NCBI GenBank assembly: GCA_023014335.1 | Contig: JAECYW010000004.1 | Location: 3,906,001 to 3,970,000 of the forward strand | Source of the DNA: Galerina marginata | Taxonomy: Eukaryota; Basidiomycota; Agaricomycetes; Agaricales; Galerinaceae | Direction: 5' to 3' | DNA length: 64,000 nt | Position numbers and translations under genes: made by a program | The notes under the pieces: generated by a model | Seen by the model: only the letters and a program-made list of their open reading frames with translations | What the model was told of the DNA's origin: nothing | Database searches by the model: none | Part shown: positions 47,993 through 59,688 of the stretch, piece by piece | Layout: each line of letters begins with the position of its first letter | Numbering within the stretch: position 1 is the first letter of the stretch

Positions 47993-48626
47993 CTACTCCC
48001 TCGGCGCACCCCTCCCAACACCCGCAAACTGCGGCCTAAACTCCCCCGGCGCGCCCTCCTCTTTCTTGCTGCGATACCCATCCCGATCTCCTCTCGGCGC
48101 ACGGTACGCGCCTTCCCCTCCACCGCCGGCACCACCCGGGCGGACGGCGGCTGGGCGGGGCGGGCGGGCGGCTTTTTTGTGTGTTGCGGGGACGATCTCT
48201 GCGGGGAGGTGGAGCCTGGAGAGAGAGGAAGGTGAGTTTTGAGCTATGCTGAGAGAGGAGGAGGAGGAGAAGGAGAGAGAGAGGGGGGCGGGCGTACCAT
48301 TCACGCAAATACTCGACGCCCTCAGGCGTGAGCACGTAGTAGTACCACTGCCAGGAGAACTGGGTCTTGACGAGCCCTTTCGAGGTGAGGCTCTGCAGGG
48401 CTTTGATGACCTGCAGGTTGGGCACGTCGAGCTCTTCGTGCTTGGCGGCGTTGAAGTCCTTTTTGGCGACTAGGACGCCCTCTGTTAGAGAGGAGAGGAT
48501 GGAGATGGAGGAGTCAGTGTTGGCGCATGGGCGGAAGGGAAGGAGGAGGGGAGGGAGGAAGGGATGATACGCACCTTTGAAGAGGTTTTCGTAGATGACG
48601 CGCCTGTTCTGTTTTGGAATGATCAT
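47993..48626 (-). CDS. RPS10: Small ribosomal subunit protein eS10
   Basis: Component of the 40S subunit head near the mRNA entry/beak region. Three exons on the minus strand (48575-48626, 48298-48481, 47993-48215) give 152 residues. The start [17 protein letters not shown] and the core [56 protein letters not shown] are the S10/plectin domain and are nearly invariant in fungi. The tail is Gly/Arg/Pro-rich and ends GRGAPRE. Introns are short (82 and 93 bp). The length matches the family. Transcription is divergent from the region containing the transposon; the gene lies convergent with the O-fucosyltransferase-like gene, 0.23 kb away. Confidence 0.97.
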
Positions 48627-49048
48627 GCTGGGCTGGTAGGTTTATAGGGTTCGGAAGCTGCAAGAACGCAAAACCCTCATTTCAATCATCGTTTCCTCAT
48701 CCAACCGCAGAGAACGGAAGACGTACTGCGATGCTAGAAGTCGCACTCGATTCCGGAGCTCTAAACAAAACCAAAACCAAAACCAAGTCAGCGACATCCA
48801 CATCCAAAAACTCTACCACCCATCCACCCCTCCCACCACTCCGAATCGCCCAAACGGCTCTTCGCAGGTCTTGGGGGTCGTGGATGGGCGGTATGCAAGA
48901 CTTACTGGGCGGATTTTGGGGGACGGGCTTGTGGGGAGGCTTTGTCGTTGACGCGGGCGAGCGAAGCGGCGAGCGGCGTGTGAGAGTTTGGGAGGTGGCT
49001 GGGTGTTTGGGTGTGTTTGGCTGGAGCACCGGATTTTTGAAGGTTGCA

Positions 49049-49085
49049 ACTTACAGCACTTTTCAAAGCTATACGGAATCGCGAT
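49049..49085. repeat. Inverted partner of the sequence surrounding the Tc1-like insertion
   Basis: The segment containing TTACAGCACTTTTCAAAGCT followed by ATACGGAATCGCGA lies about 0.43 kb upstream of RPS10. The same sequence, inverted and with a few changes, is found split by the transposon: its right half ends at 49812 (TCGCGATTCCGTATA) and its left half begins at 53305 (TAGATGTGAAAAGCGCTGTAA). Fifteen bases (TATACGGAATCGCGA) match exactly, and both have a homopolymer (T or A) run next to them. Confidence 0.65.
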
Positions 49086-49813
49086 TTTTTTTTTTCGCGT
49101 CATGTGGCTGTGTGATGTCATGACATAAGTCATCGGAACGCGTCCGGCATCCGGCAAATCTCGGCATAAATCTTGCCGGCAAGGCTCTGGTACTCAAACC
49201 CACTCAAACCAAGTGTCGCCCGAGCATACAGTTGGTGATTTGAATACGAGAACCTGGGATTCAGTAGATTTACGAGACTAAGGTCTTTTATGCACCCTAG
49301 TCTAGCCCCTGCAAAGGCTAAACTGAAGTAACATTAACGTACTGTAAGAACTGGAGCGGCACAAAATCAATAATTAGCTGAGCAGCTCAGAGTCCTGTTG
49401 GGGGCTCAGTCCGTTGCAACCCAAGGTACGTACTTCAGATTTGCATGGATGATAAAGTACTCATTCCGCCACAGCACAAGCTTTGTTACTGAGCATAGAG
49501 AGCGACGGTGAGAGCTGCTTTTGATCTATTCCTGAAGTACTCTATGTAATGGACATGTTATGATAGCTGAGGACCTCCGGTGACCGTTGGGTGAGACATT
49601 GTATATGGACTGTATACAGTATAAATAGCGAGCACACCAATTACGAGGAGGCTTTATGGGAGGGAGGGCCCGGAGGGGACTTAGAAAGGCACAGATGAGG
49701 AGAGGCGACGAGAGGAAAGGCAGCAATGCCGTGATGCCGCTTGCCACGTGATCCGGAAGTTCGAAACAAACAAAACCAACCAGCGGATTTTTTTTTTTTC
49801 GCGATTCCGTATA

Positions 49814-52800
49814 CAGTCGCGGACAGACAAAGTCAACAATTCTGATATCTCGGGAACCAATCAAAATTTTGGCATTCTGATTTCAGAATCTTGTTCAGCT
49901 CAACGAAATACGTCGAAAAACATATCTCCGAAGTTTTTCCCACGAGCCGTTTAGATCGGCCAAATTTTTGACCGAAATCAATGACATTTTAAGTACCTAA
50001 GTTGGGTGGACGATGGCATCTAGGTGCATCATTGCGCTCTGAGAAACAGTGCGGTGACCCTTCTGCTTCCGGACTGCCCACGCGGCGGCTTTGCCGGTCA
50101 GCGGAACCCGATAAGCGTCCATAAACCGCCAGGAACGGTTGACGAATCTCCGAATGACATCAACCGGACAAGAGTCGAGTGCAGAAAACGCCGCTTGCTT
50201 TGCGTCCTCGAATGTTTTCTTCTGAACCTGACGATATCGGTACTTTACCCACCCCCAGTACTGAGGAGTGAAATATAAGTTTGATAGATCTATTTAAAAT
50301 TTAGACTTACCATCTCAATTGGATTAAGCTCGCAATGGAACTTGGGAAGGAAGATGCATTCGTGGCCGGCTTCCTTGATGAGTGTTTCAAGCATCGAGAC
50401 TTGGTTCTTAAAGTCGTCCTGCTTGCTGAGAAGTCGGGCCATGCAACAATTATTATTCTCCCAAGGGCAGACTGGGGCGCATTTGGCGCGCATGCCTGTA
50501 ACATCAAACCCTCGCTCTTCGAGGGTTTGTTGCATGCCCTTCTGCTCACCGTTCTCGGTTGTCATCTTCTGGACCTTTCCGCGGAATTCTGGATAAGGGT
50601 TAGTGTCTGGAATAATGGTGTCCTTCTGCCGGCGCTGTTTTCCACCATTGGATTTATTCATTTCAAATGCTTTGAGAGCGTCAGGCGGCAAAGCAGCATG
50701 AGCGGAGGACTGATCAAAAATGAACAAGGCCTGGCAACCGGGGTGTGCTTCTTCAAATACCGGAATGGCCTTTGTTTTCACCTGTTCAATTAGCTGTTCG
50801 CAATCCCAGTATGGATCCCCGTTCGATCCTGGATAAATAATCTTGCGAGCTTCTTTAACAACGATTCCTTCAGCATTTCGCACAACCAAGCGCCCGTTTA
50901 CCTCTTCCACCCAATCGGAAATGTGAATCAGACGACCGCGGCCCTTTTTCTGTAGGATTTGTTGACCTTCTCGCAGCCTCGTTACGTTGAAAGAGCATCA
51001 AATATAATTTATAAAGAGAGGTGAATCAAACATACCATGCTGAGGTTTTATGTTCATTACCCTGGCAGCAGGTTTCGTCTTGAAACTCTGCTATTAATTC
51101 CTTTTCTCCAGGTAACAGTATGGGCTCTATGCGCTGCAGTTCAGGTCCCTCGTATCGCGCCATACGCCGTTCAAATTCCTTCATTTTCGGGAGGAAGACC
51201 TTATCGCGATATTCAACGACGTCTTGGCGCTCGTGGCCATCCATATAGACACCCTTTCGAAGAACAGTGCGAGTCCATCCCAATTTCACGAGCCATCGCC
51301 GGGCAGTGCGCTCGCAGAGTGGCTTGCTTGGGGTCATTCCCAATGATGGAAGGATGGTGTCGTTCAACGCGTGCTTGAAGTTATTTGGGGTGATTGATCC
51401 GATCGGTTGGTCTGTAAGCCATGTTCGTGACGCCGTTCGAACAACTTCTTCCTTTAAAAGTGAGCGTGCGTTTTTGTACCCTCCCCGCCGCTCTTTCGGT
51501 AGTTGCTCAAATATTTGATAATGGCGTGCGAGCGCACGGATACGTCGTGCAAAATGAATATTTGATCCATCCTTCTCGTGCCACTGTCTTGCGATCTCGA
51601 AACTGGCTTCAACTCGCCCATAACCTTTCAGGCGGAGGTTGGCAAAATTCCGTAAGATCATCAACTGATTTATTTGAGATAAGGGTAAAGACTTATGCTT
51701 TTTCTTCAGATCGGTCTTGATTTGGGTTCTCAAAGTTGCCCAATCTTGAATTTCCGCATTCGGCATCAAAGTTTCGTCAAGTTCTTCTTCCCAGGCATCT
51801 GTTTCCTCTGCCTCACGCACTTCTTCATTGACACGCTGTTGCTCTCTGCGGTTACTTCCTGTGCTCGATGTTGCTTCGTCCCCCGTGTCTTCGCTCTCTA
51901 GATCTCCTGATGCCTTTCTCTTCCGTGCTGGGCGATCGAAAAACAGCGGCGGCGGTGTCATGGACTCTTCGCGAATGCGCACACTCGGAGATCTGGATCC
52001 ATCAAAAAATAGCGGCGGCGGTGTTGCAGATTCCTGTCGGATGTGCACACTTGGAGACCTTGATTGGTCAAACTGAAGCGGAGGGGGAGTGACGGACTCC
52101 TGCCTTATCACTACATCAAACTCGAGCACTGGCGGATCTGGTGTTTCCTGTCGGATACGGACATTGTCATTGAGCTCGGTTATCGGTAGCGCAAGGGAAT
52201 GTAAACTGGGACTGATTGAAGGACTGCTGTCCTCGATTTTGACTCCGAATTCCGGGGTTTCTTCTGGCAAGGCAGGCTCCAAGTCGGCTTCCATCTTGAT
52301 GGAGCAGGATAACTCGGATGAGCTTGCAGTCGGCCGCAATTGAGGTTCAGCTCGCAAAAAACCTAAATTCTCAAGTGTTTGCTGGCCTCTAAGCAAGTCC
52401 TTGTAACGGCGTTGTGTCCGTTCGGCTTTGCTACCAACATCTGGACCTTTTGAATACAATTTGGGGCGAGGTCGAGCTAAAACCAATCTCTTCAGCATAT
52501 AAACTGTTTATTTCATTGCAAACATACCGCGGGCTATTCTGGCATTGTGTTTTCTTCGCAAATCTTCCGGAATCCAGTCTTCATCTCGAGGATCATCGCC
52601 AATTTCAACTGCAAGGACCATAAGTGCAACATGTAAGCCATCATTTCTCCACTCATCGTCGTTAGCTTCAACAACATCATCTTCAACATTAGGTTCATCC
52701 TCTCCCTCATCTTCATCCTCACTTTCGTCTTCCTCATCAACGTCCCAAGATGGTTTATTACTGTCCAGCCTGACTCGAGGATCCCATCCCTCTTCGTTAT

Positions 52801-53304
52801 CTGATTGATCTTCGACATGGGAAGGGATCACAGGGTGGGTTGGCAGTGTCTCCACGGCATCAGCACTGTCAACGGGTGCTTCTTCGGCATGGGAAGCTTT
52901 CTTTGACTGATTACGAAGGCCGGTAATGTTCTTTTTATGCTTCTTAACCATGAGCCTGACGGATAGCCGATGATTTACAGCTGTGTCGGCAGGATTTTGA
53001 GAGATTTGGGAATTTTTTTGGGGAGCAACCGCTCGATAAAAACCTACCAAACTTTGGGGTTATCCCGCTCTTCAAAAAAGAAAGCGATTCCGCTATTTTT
53101 CATGATTTTACCGATTTTTTTCAGGGTTCGGCCAATATTTCAGGGTATGGTTTCCTTAAATGGCAATTTAAAAGAGAACGGCTCGATAGGATGAGCTGAA
53201 ATTTGGCCAGGAAACTCCTTAAGTGTAAATCTATCGATTCGGGTGGTTTCCGAAGGGACCAATAAAAGTTTATTTTTTTTGTCGACTTTGTCTGTCCGCG
53301 ACTG
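49814..53304. mobile_element. Tc1/mariner-like DNA transposon with matched inverted ends
   Basis: The left end CAGTCGCGGACAGACAAAGT (49814 on) is repeated inverted at the right end (to 53304). The match is 26 bp with one mismatch. TA flanks both ends (49812-49813, 53305-53306), the classic target duplication of the Tc1/mariner superfamily. Length is 3491 bp. The inside encodes a multi-exon DDE transposase on the minus strand (49997-52951). Near-perfect ends and the mostly open transposase suggest recent insertion. Confidence 0.92.
49997..52951 (-). CDS. DDE transposase of the Tc1/mariner-like element
   Basis: Cuts and pastes the element. Minus-strand parts: an N-terminal exon 52528-52951 (MVKKHKKNITGLRNQ, then a long acidic stretch); a large exon ending at 51036; 50311-50977; and 49997-50260. 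DNA-binding helix-turn-helix-like text lies before SKPLCERTARRWLVKLGWTR. Catalytic triad candidates are the D in FQDET, the D in IFDQSSAHAALPPDALKAF and the E in FHCELNPIEM. The last exon continues YWGWVKYRYRQVQKKTFEDAK and ends SAMMHLDAIVHPT, a well-known basidiomycete transposase ending. The last three exons join in frame from an ATG at 52498 for 797 residues. The junction between the first exon and the rest is unclear: the only in-frame join needs a 24-nt intron (52504-52527), too short to be normal, so a small lesion is possible there. Confidence 0.85.
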
Positions 53305-54429
53305 TAGATGTGAAAAGCGCTGTAAAACTTGAATTCGACGACTACAAGTTGACTACAAGAGACAGAGGTTCGTTGACTGAACAAATTGATAGACGGTGAA
53401 GTATCGTCTATACTAAAGAGGCGTTTAAATAACGCTTCAGCCACAGGAAAGGACTGATCATTATATATTTCCAGCAGATTTCTTTTGAGGGCGTTCCGTC
53501 AGTGTACCTCACGAACATACTCTGCAATCTTCGAATACCATTTTTTTAGAACACCCAACGGAGCTGTCCACAATAAATGCTTCATGTTTGAACCGTCTGC
53601 TTAGATTTCCGAGAGCCTGAGGATTAGCCAATTACAACGGTGCTCTCCGATGTCCATTCCACCGTTTATATAATCGCAATTATATAGAATTATATCGCTC
53701 TTGGCCCTCGACTTCCCTTGGAGTTGAAGATCTGAAATATAGACATTCGCCTACGCCGCGACTACGGTATTGTCAGCTGCGATGATAACTCGAGCTACTT
53801 ACAGTTCGTGATGTCCTGATCAATATCTCAGTAAAACATTGCTCATAGGCATTATTCGTACAGCAAATCTAGAGGCGCCTATCGAGACGAAAATGAACAG
53901 GGAATGGCCCGGGAAACTGGCCTTATAATTTAACACCCCGAAGCACCGACACGCCGGGAAGATCTTCGGAGGTAAGTAGTCAAAGCGACTCCGTTAATCG
54001 CCCCCATCATTTACGCGAGGGAATACACTGCGGCTGACTGAACAAGGACATCCACGATATGCGAACTTTTCTTGGAGTGGTCATCCTGGTTTGAAAGAGA
54101 ATGATATATTCAATAGGCGATTAAGAAAGTTGCAGACACGGTGGAGGAAGAAGATGAGAAATAGCCAGAGGCTAAGATCGTTCAAAAATGTGCTTCGACT
54201 GATAGAAGGATCAATTTGACGGCAGAGTAAAATATGAAGGATAAGTATATACCTTGGAGAAGGAAGGAATCGGCTTGCTTGATTGAGGCGCTGACTCATA
54301 AATGAAACCTCGTCTCTGCGAAAAGGAAGAAACCCGGCAAGGAGATGCCGAGAAGTAAGCGATCCTAGGCGTAGAGTCATCTCCGAAATCTTTTCCAGGC
54401 TTTAAATAAGTGGATGAACCCTCTGAAAC
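53305..54429. other. Spacer right of the transposon
   Basis: About 1.1 kb. The first 30 bp belong to the split inverted repeat. A direct repeat GACTACAAGTTGACTACAAG occurs near 53338. No gene is supported; the minus-strand frame 54081-54380 is Phe/Leu-rich but featureless. Confidence 0.4.
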
Positions 54430-55810
54430 TATCGCACCCCGACAGCCTCCAGGCGAGAAGGTCGACCAGGTATTATAATCTGAAATCCTTTGGTGAAGTC
54501 CGAAGAGAGATACACCACTGGGTCGTCGTCTGGGGTATACTCTATCGTGGTGGTGGTCGCGTCGTCAATTTGATCGTTCCAGAAGTAGGAAAGGAGAAGA
54601 AAACGACGGTGATCATACGAGGAATGGGAGAAGTTTTCTCTATGTCGTGTACCGAATATTATCTTGTCGAGTATGAAGAGACCGAATGTCTCCATAGGTT
54701 AGTAGACTCTTTAGATTCGAAAGGGAGGCGAGTTCGTAACAAGCGAGAAGCCGAAGGAAAAAATAGTGTCGAGTAATCGAAGTGCAGTTGGGTGCCGGCC
54801 ATCTCGTCGAAACGCTAGATGTCTTGAAAGTGGATGTATTTCACGTCAGGGTGTGAAAATTCACGATGCTGGTAATTTTCCTCAAGCAAAAAGCTGCCTA
54901 GGTAGACCGGTGACTATTCAATTGTTAGATGAATTTGAGGATATCGCGAGACCACCTGGTCGACCAAAACAATGTCCAGGTCTTGAAACAGTCTTTCATT
55001 CGGGTCGGAAGCGGACAGTGAAATAGGAAATTCTGAAAGCCGAACACAGAGCCAGCGATTCAATGAGCAGCGTTTGTTCAGATACAGATAGCCAGTCATT
55101 AGCCGGCCTGACCGTTCGCGAATGCGCGAGACATACGTCCAAGCGGTGAACCTGGGAGAGCCACCGCATCTCTGGCGACAGTTTCAAGTCGAAAATCTTG
55201 TATCAAATCTTGGAGAAGAAGAGTATCAGCGGTGAATAATCCTGGATTGGCAGCAGCAGCTGGAGATGATATAGAGCAGTCATCATGAGACTGAAGATAA
55301 AAAAACGCCTGAGGAGCTGCAGCCGGCCGACACAGAAGGTCCACACGTACCCTCCGGGAGCATTTGTGGGTGTAGAAGTTTGGCTGAAAATCTCTGAATT
55401 TGTGGTCAGATATCACAACGGATGGAAACGAAATGGTCCTACTCCAGTGGATTCAGGGCGAAGGCGTTTCCCTTGACGGCCAGGTTGGATTTACTCGTAC
55501 TGCTCCTGCACAGGATTTCGTCCTTCAACTCTTGCTTAACTTCCGCCACATCATCGATCATCCAGGTAAATGAGTCGGCCCCATCAAGACGGCAAGTGAG
55601 AGGATCAACTCGGGGCATGCAGGCGAGCATGTCCAGGTGGCCGTGGGTTGGTACAGTTTGTAACGTCTTCACGCTTGCATTTGCGTCCCAGTTTGTCGTT
55701 TTTTCACCTCGAAATAGAATATTCAACAGCACATCTTTGTTCAAGGAGTTGAGTTTCCACTGGTGCCGACATTCCGTCAATTCGTTGTCGAACCTGGTCA
55801 AACACACACT
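54430..55810 (-). pseudogene. Near-full-length dead copy of the F-box-like gene at 58063-59688
   Basis: The minus strand retains LNKDVLLNILF, LKDEILCRSSTSKSNLAVKG (family: WRDEILRRTGESLLLIKG), KLSPEMRWLSQVHRLDVCL, LLIESLALCSAFRI, then a degraded middle and the C-terminal zone. At nucleotide level, 54540-54600 matches 58290-58345 (TGGTCGCG...TCAATTTGA...GAAAGG), and 54720-54790 matches 58510-58570. The part encoding the CSHVCRRWREL core is scrambled, and frames change repeatedly. The parent copy lies about 2.3 kb to the right in the same orientation, so this is a decayed tandem duplicate. Confidence 0.85.
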
Positions 55811-56129
55811 ACGCGGTCTGCATCAGTCCTGCATTCGATTTGGGGAAGAAGCAGAGACATACAAATTTCACCTGTCCTGGACATTAAACGCAGGACGTGT
55901 CTTGCTGAGGGGTTGAACGTTGATGAATATGGTTGGACGTGCAGAGAAAAGTTGGCAGCGCTGGACCCGCAATTTCGTAGTCCGCTCTAGGCAGTTATCT
56001 AGTTATCTTTCTCCTCCAACGTTCATCATAAGTTCACAAGAATTCTTTCGACACTCTGTCTCTTGCAATTGTTGAAATGGAAAGCAGGGGTAAGACGCGT
56101 TTTTAAAATCATCCTCATCCCCTCCATTC

Positions 56130-57735
56130 TGGTGACTGATCGATGAACTTCGATTACAGTTGATACCCGTGGCTGGCGTACTGATGATTCAGACCCAATT
56201 TCTTCGCTCCACCAAGACTTGCTATGGAGAATAATCTTGATAAACGCCGATATGGACAACGACAAACCAAGCCATGTTTTATTTTTAGGAGACCAAAAGC
56301 TCGACCTCAATGTGATCTTTCCGGACTGGAAAAACCGCGCATTGGTCACCACCTGGTCGTGTTCGCATGTTTGTCGACGATGGCGAGAATTGATCATCCA
56401 TTCACCGTCACTCTGGGGCCGACTAGTTGACCTGGAGATCCTGGTTGTCGTACAGCAGCGATGGAGAGACGCGGTCATGAACAGGACCGGGGAATCTAAC
56501 CTGATCGTGAAAGGCAATGTCGACGGTGGAAAAACGACCACACAAGATTTTTTGACTTCTATTTTGCGGGATCATTGGGTCAGGATTCAGAGCCTGAAAG
56601 TTATTATAAACAAAACCCACGCATTTCCTAGCCAAACCTGGGATTATCTCTGTCGCCCAGCTCCAGTCCTCCAGATATTTCACTTTCAACCTGAGGATAT
56701 ACCACGATCCGTCACCATTGGACCTTTATTCGCTAACAACGCACCTCAACTGACTGATTTCCAATCCCACACGATTCGACTAAAATTTGCCGCCAGCACG
56801 CCATGGTTCTCCCACATTCGTCGGTTTCAGCTGTATCGTCCCGAATCCATGCCCGTTCAAAATTGGCTAAGGGTATTGGAAAGCATGCCGCAGATAGAGT
56901 CTCTAGATCTAGCGTGGGCCCTCGACATCCCTCTCGATACAGAGACCTCTATCCAATTGCACCTGCCCAACTTACAGTACATTTGTCTTTTTGACCGCCT
57001 GAGACCTTGTGTTGTTTTTTTAGCGCAAATTACCCCTGCTGTCGGGTGCCGCCTTATTTTCATTTCAGAATTTTCCATCTTCCACCTGCCTCAGTCTCAG
57101 GACATAATACTTGCGGGACAGTGCCTTTCAAAATACACGCAAAATTGGTTTGGTAATCGCGCCGTTACCGCGCTCTCCGTCTCTATAACACATATGATTA
57201 TCACGATTCAGGAATATCAGAACCCGTCTTTTTGCAGTCGCCCTGATTTCTCTATCGACCTATGCAGCGTCAATCCGGAAGCACTTCCTACTGTGTTCCC
57301 AATTTTCGACGCATTTTCGTCCTGTGCTTTCAGCAAGATAACCACCTTCGAATTCAATGTTTCTTGGCCCCGACTTCAGGCCTTGGGTTCCACCGTCGCG
57401 CGGTTCCTCCTCTCTTTGCAATTTGTAGAGACACTACAGACAGTTGAAGATAGCCTTCACCATCTCAATCGTCTGGAAGAAACCTTGCGTTTGACAGAGG
57501 ATGAAACTTCAGAGTCGCTCCCTTCCTTCTTTCCCCGTTTACGCTCAGTAAAAATGCTTCGGAAGACGGACAACGCGAGGTAGAAGATATCTTGTCCTTC
57601 CTAAATTTACGCAGAGATCAAGCTCCCGTTCAAGTCCTCGACCTAGCAGATTGGAGGCCTTTGGAGGCGAACCATGTACTTAACAGGATCTCCGGTTTGA
57701 TGGTGATCTATCACAAAGAGCAGAACGTAATTTAA
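56130..57735 (+). pseudogene. F-box-like family member without a start codon and with a late frame break
   Basis: A long open frame (about 56140-57583) carries all landmarks: SSLHQDLLWRIILINADMD, TTWSCSHVCRRWRELIIHSP, SLWGRLVDLEIL, WRDAVMNRTGESNLIVKG, leucine-rich middle, and FFPRLRSVKMLRK. No ATG lies upstream in frame before a stop; the family's usual start region reads TDDSDPISSLHQ here. At about 57575 the frame stops (NAR, stop), and the rest of the family C-terminus (EVEDILSFLN, APVQVLDLADW, GLMVIYHKEQNVI) continues in another frame to 57735. Loss of start plus a 1- or 2-base indel argue for a young pseudogene, unless a spliced 5' exon exists; the 3' lesion would still truncate about 50 residues. 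Confidence 0.75.
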
Positions 57736-58062
57736 CAACATATCTCCAACGGGATTTAGATGACATTTGTCAATATCATATCCGCAGTCGAGGATTACCC
57801 GAGTAAATGAGGTGATAGTCGCACAGGAAACAGCCCAATAGCTTTTTTCACTGAACAAATTTTTCTGCTACCGAGATATTGCAGGGAGCTTCCCTGCCCT
57901 CTCGTGGCGTCATTGGGCGAATAAATTTCAGCGTCTTTGAACGACGAGCAGTACTCTAAATTACAGTCTGCTAACTTTCTTTTCAAATAATCTGCCAATC
58001 ATTAAATGTCATGAGATACGTGCTAATCGTTGTAGGAGAGTGATGTAGTCCATTCACCTGTG

Positions 58063-59688
58063 TTAAGTGCCTTGAACCTTGTCTGAGTGTGAACCACAGA
58101 TCCGTTCCCGAATACATTCCCCATCGTGGTATATCACTTTTAGGCCAGTGATATCAGCGAAAATATCCAGCATTCGAAAGCCTTTCCAATCCATCCGAGT
58201 CAGGTCCAAAACTTCAACAGGACGCTGGGATGCATGTCGGGAAGTCAGGAAGGGAATAGCCCCTTCAGTTGACCTCGGGCGGACATTATGGTCGCGACTC
58301 TTCAATTTGACCACCCGAAGAGAGGGAAAAAGGAAAGGACCCCGGTCATGATGGGAGGTATTGTCGTGCTCTACACCTGACACGGCATCCTCCAGAGTTT
58401 GAAGAGCCCAGAGGGCCTCTCCAAATGTTAGCAAAGTTACTACATTCGGAAGGGAGGAGAGGAAGCGATGTACATTGGAATCCAAAGCTTGAAAAGGGCT
58501 AATGATGACCTCAAATTCAAGAGTGGTGACGTATTCAAAAGAGCAGGATGAAAAAGCATCGAGTAATTGTAGCATGGGGGGATGTTGGCCATCGTCGTTC
58601 ATACGCTGGATGTCGACGCGGAAGTACGAATCAATGGCATGGTTGTCACACCTGCGGTCCTCTTCGACGGCAAAACCGCCAGGGTAAATAGCAAGGAACA
58701 GAGTCGTGATGAGTCGATGGTTAAAGTAGGTTATCGCATATCGAGATACGACCTCTCCTACTGAAGTTAGGTCCAGGTCCTGAGGTGGCCCGTCGTTGGA
58801 ATCAAGAGCGGACAACGATAAGGAACATCCAGGACGAGGTATTATTTTTGCGAGAACCTCAGTGCATAGCATCAGGTAGTCTGCGAGACGGATTTCCGCC
58901 AGATGGGGCCTGTGTAGTTTGGTGGTGGTGCTGGAATTGAAATTGGAGGGGATCTGAAAGGCTGAATACAATGCTAGAGATTCAATGAGAGGCATTTGTT
59001 CCAACACCCTGAGCCAGTCATTAACCGACATAACCCGGTTCGACGTTACCAGGTATACGTCCAGTCTACGAATCTGGTGGAGCCAAGTCATTTCTGGGGT
59101 CAATTTTAATGGTAGCCTCGAGACTGTAAAGTCTTGGAGGAGAGGCGCGTCGTTGGCGAATAGCCTAATTGGGGTGGGAGATAGGGAGGTAGAATTGACA
59201 TGAGTCCGGAGTCGAAATACTTGAAGAGCGGGTGCTGGTCGATACAGAAAGTTCCAGAATTCGTCATGTGGGATAGTTTTCATTTGCAAAACCCTGATAT
59301 CAAGTCTTTGAATTCGCTGCCAGAGGCCTTGAAGCAAGGTCATGGCCAAGTCCCACTCAAGAGGCCTCGACGCGAAAACATCGCCTTTGATGAGCAAAAG
59401 GGATTCACCTGTCCTCCGCAATATTTCATCCCTCCACTCTTGCTTAACCGTCGCCAAAACGTCCAGATCTATGAGTCTGGCCCACAAAGACGGTGAGTGG
59501 AGGATTAATTCGCGCCATCGTCGGCAAACATGCGAGCATGTCCAGGTCATGACCAATGCGCGTGTTCTCCATGCCTGAGCTTTCTGAGCCGAATCGTATC
59601 TGCGTCCTCGTCCATCGTTGTTCATATTGGCATTGATCGTCAAGATTTTCCACAAGACGTCTTCATTTAATTCGAAAGGTGGTGCCAT
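58063..59688 (-). CDS. F-box-like protein, intact family member
   Basis: An uninterrupted frame of 541 residues starting MAPPFELNEDVLWKILTIN. Core: VMTWTCSHVCRRWRELILHSP, split here as VMTWTCSHVC and RRWRELILHSP, then SLWARLIDLDVL and WRDEILRRTGESLLLIKGD. Leucine-rich middle: LTPEMTWLHQIRRLDVYL, LPNVVTLLTFGEALWAL. C-terminus: PVEVLDLTRMDWKGFRML, GLKVIYHDGECIRERICG. It is the best-preserved copy on the right side of the window, and the dead copy at 54430-55810 is its tandem duplicate. The promoter lies towards 59700-59900, which it shares head-to-head with the relic at 59941. The SCF-adaptor role is inferred. Confidence 0.85.
   Translation of the reverse strand: MAPPFELNEDVLWKILTINANMNNDGRGRRYDSAQKAQAWRTRALVMTWTCSHVCRRWRELILHSPSLWARLIDLDVLATVKQEWRDEILRRTGESLLLIKGDVFASRPLEWDLAMTLLQGLWQRIQRLDIRVLQMKTIPHDEFWNFLYRPAPALQVFRLRTHVNSTSLSPTPIRLFANDAPLLQDFTVSRLPLKLTPEMTWLHQIRRLDVYLVTSNRVMSVNDWLRVLEQMPLIESLALYSAFQIPSNFNSSTTTKLHRPHLAEIRLADYLMLCTEVLAKIIPRPGCSLSLSALDSNDGPPQDLDLTSVGEVVSRYAITYFNHRLITTLFLAIYPGGFAVEEDRRCDNHAIDSYFRVDIQRMNDDGQHPPMLQLLDAFSSCSFEYVTTLEFEVIISPFQALDSNVHRFLSSLPNVVTLLTFGEALWALQTLEDAVSGVEHDNTSHHDRGPFLFPSLRVVKLKSRDHNVRPRSTEGAIPFLTSRHASQRPVEVLDLTRMDWKGFRMLDIFADITGLKVIYHDGECIRERICGSHSDKVQGT

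Noticed and set aside
51267..52343. + strand open frames inside the transposon
   Set aside because: They lie opposite the long transposase exon and show no motif; no second transposon gene is needed.
54414..54776. A 120-codon + strand open frame with plausible composition
   Set aside because: It lies antisense to the dead F-box-like copy at 54430-55810; the nucleotide match to 58.25-58.57 kb explains the sequence.
56026..56541. Minus-strand 171-codon frame at the start of the 56.1-57.7 kb F-box-like locus
   Set aside because: It is the complement of the conserved F-box core, and the same shadow frame (for example NSRHRRQTCEHDQV) recurs opposite the other family members.
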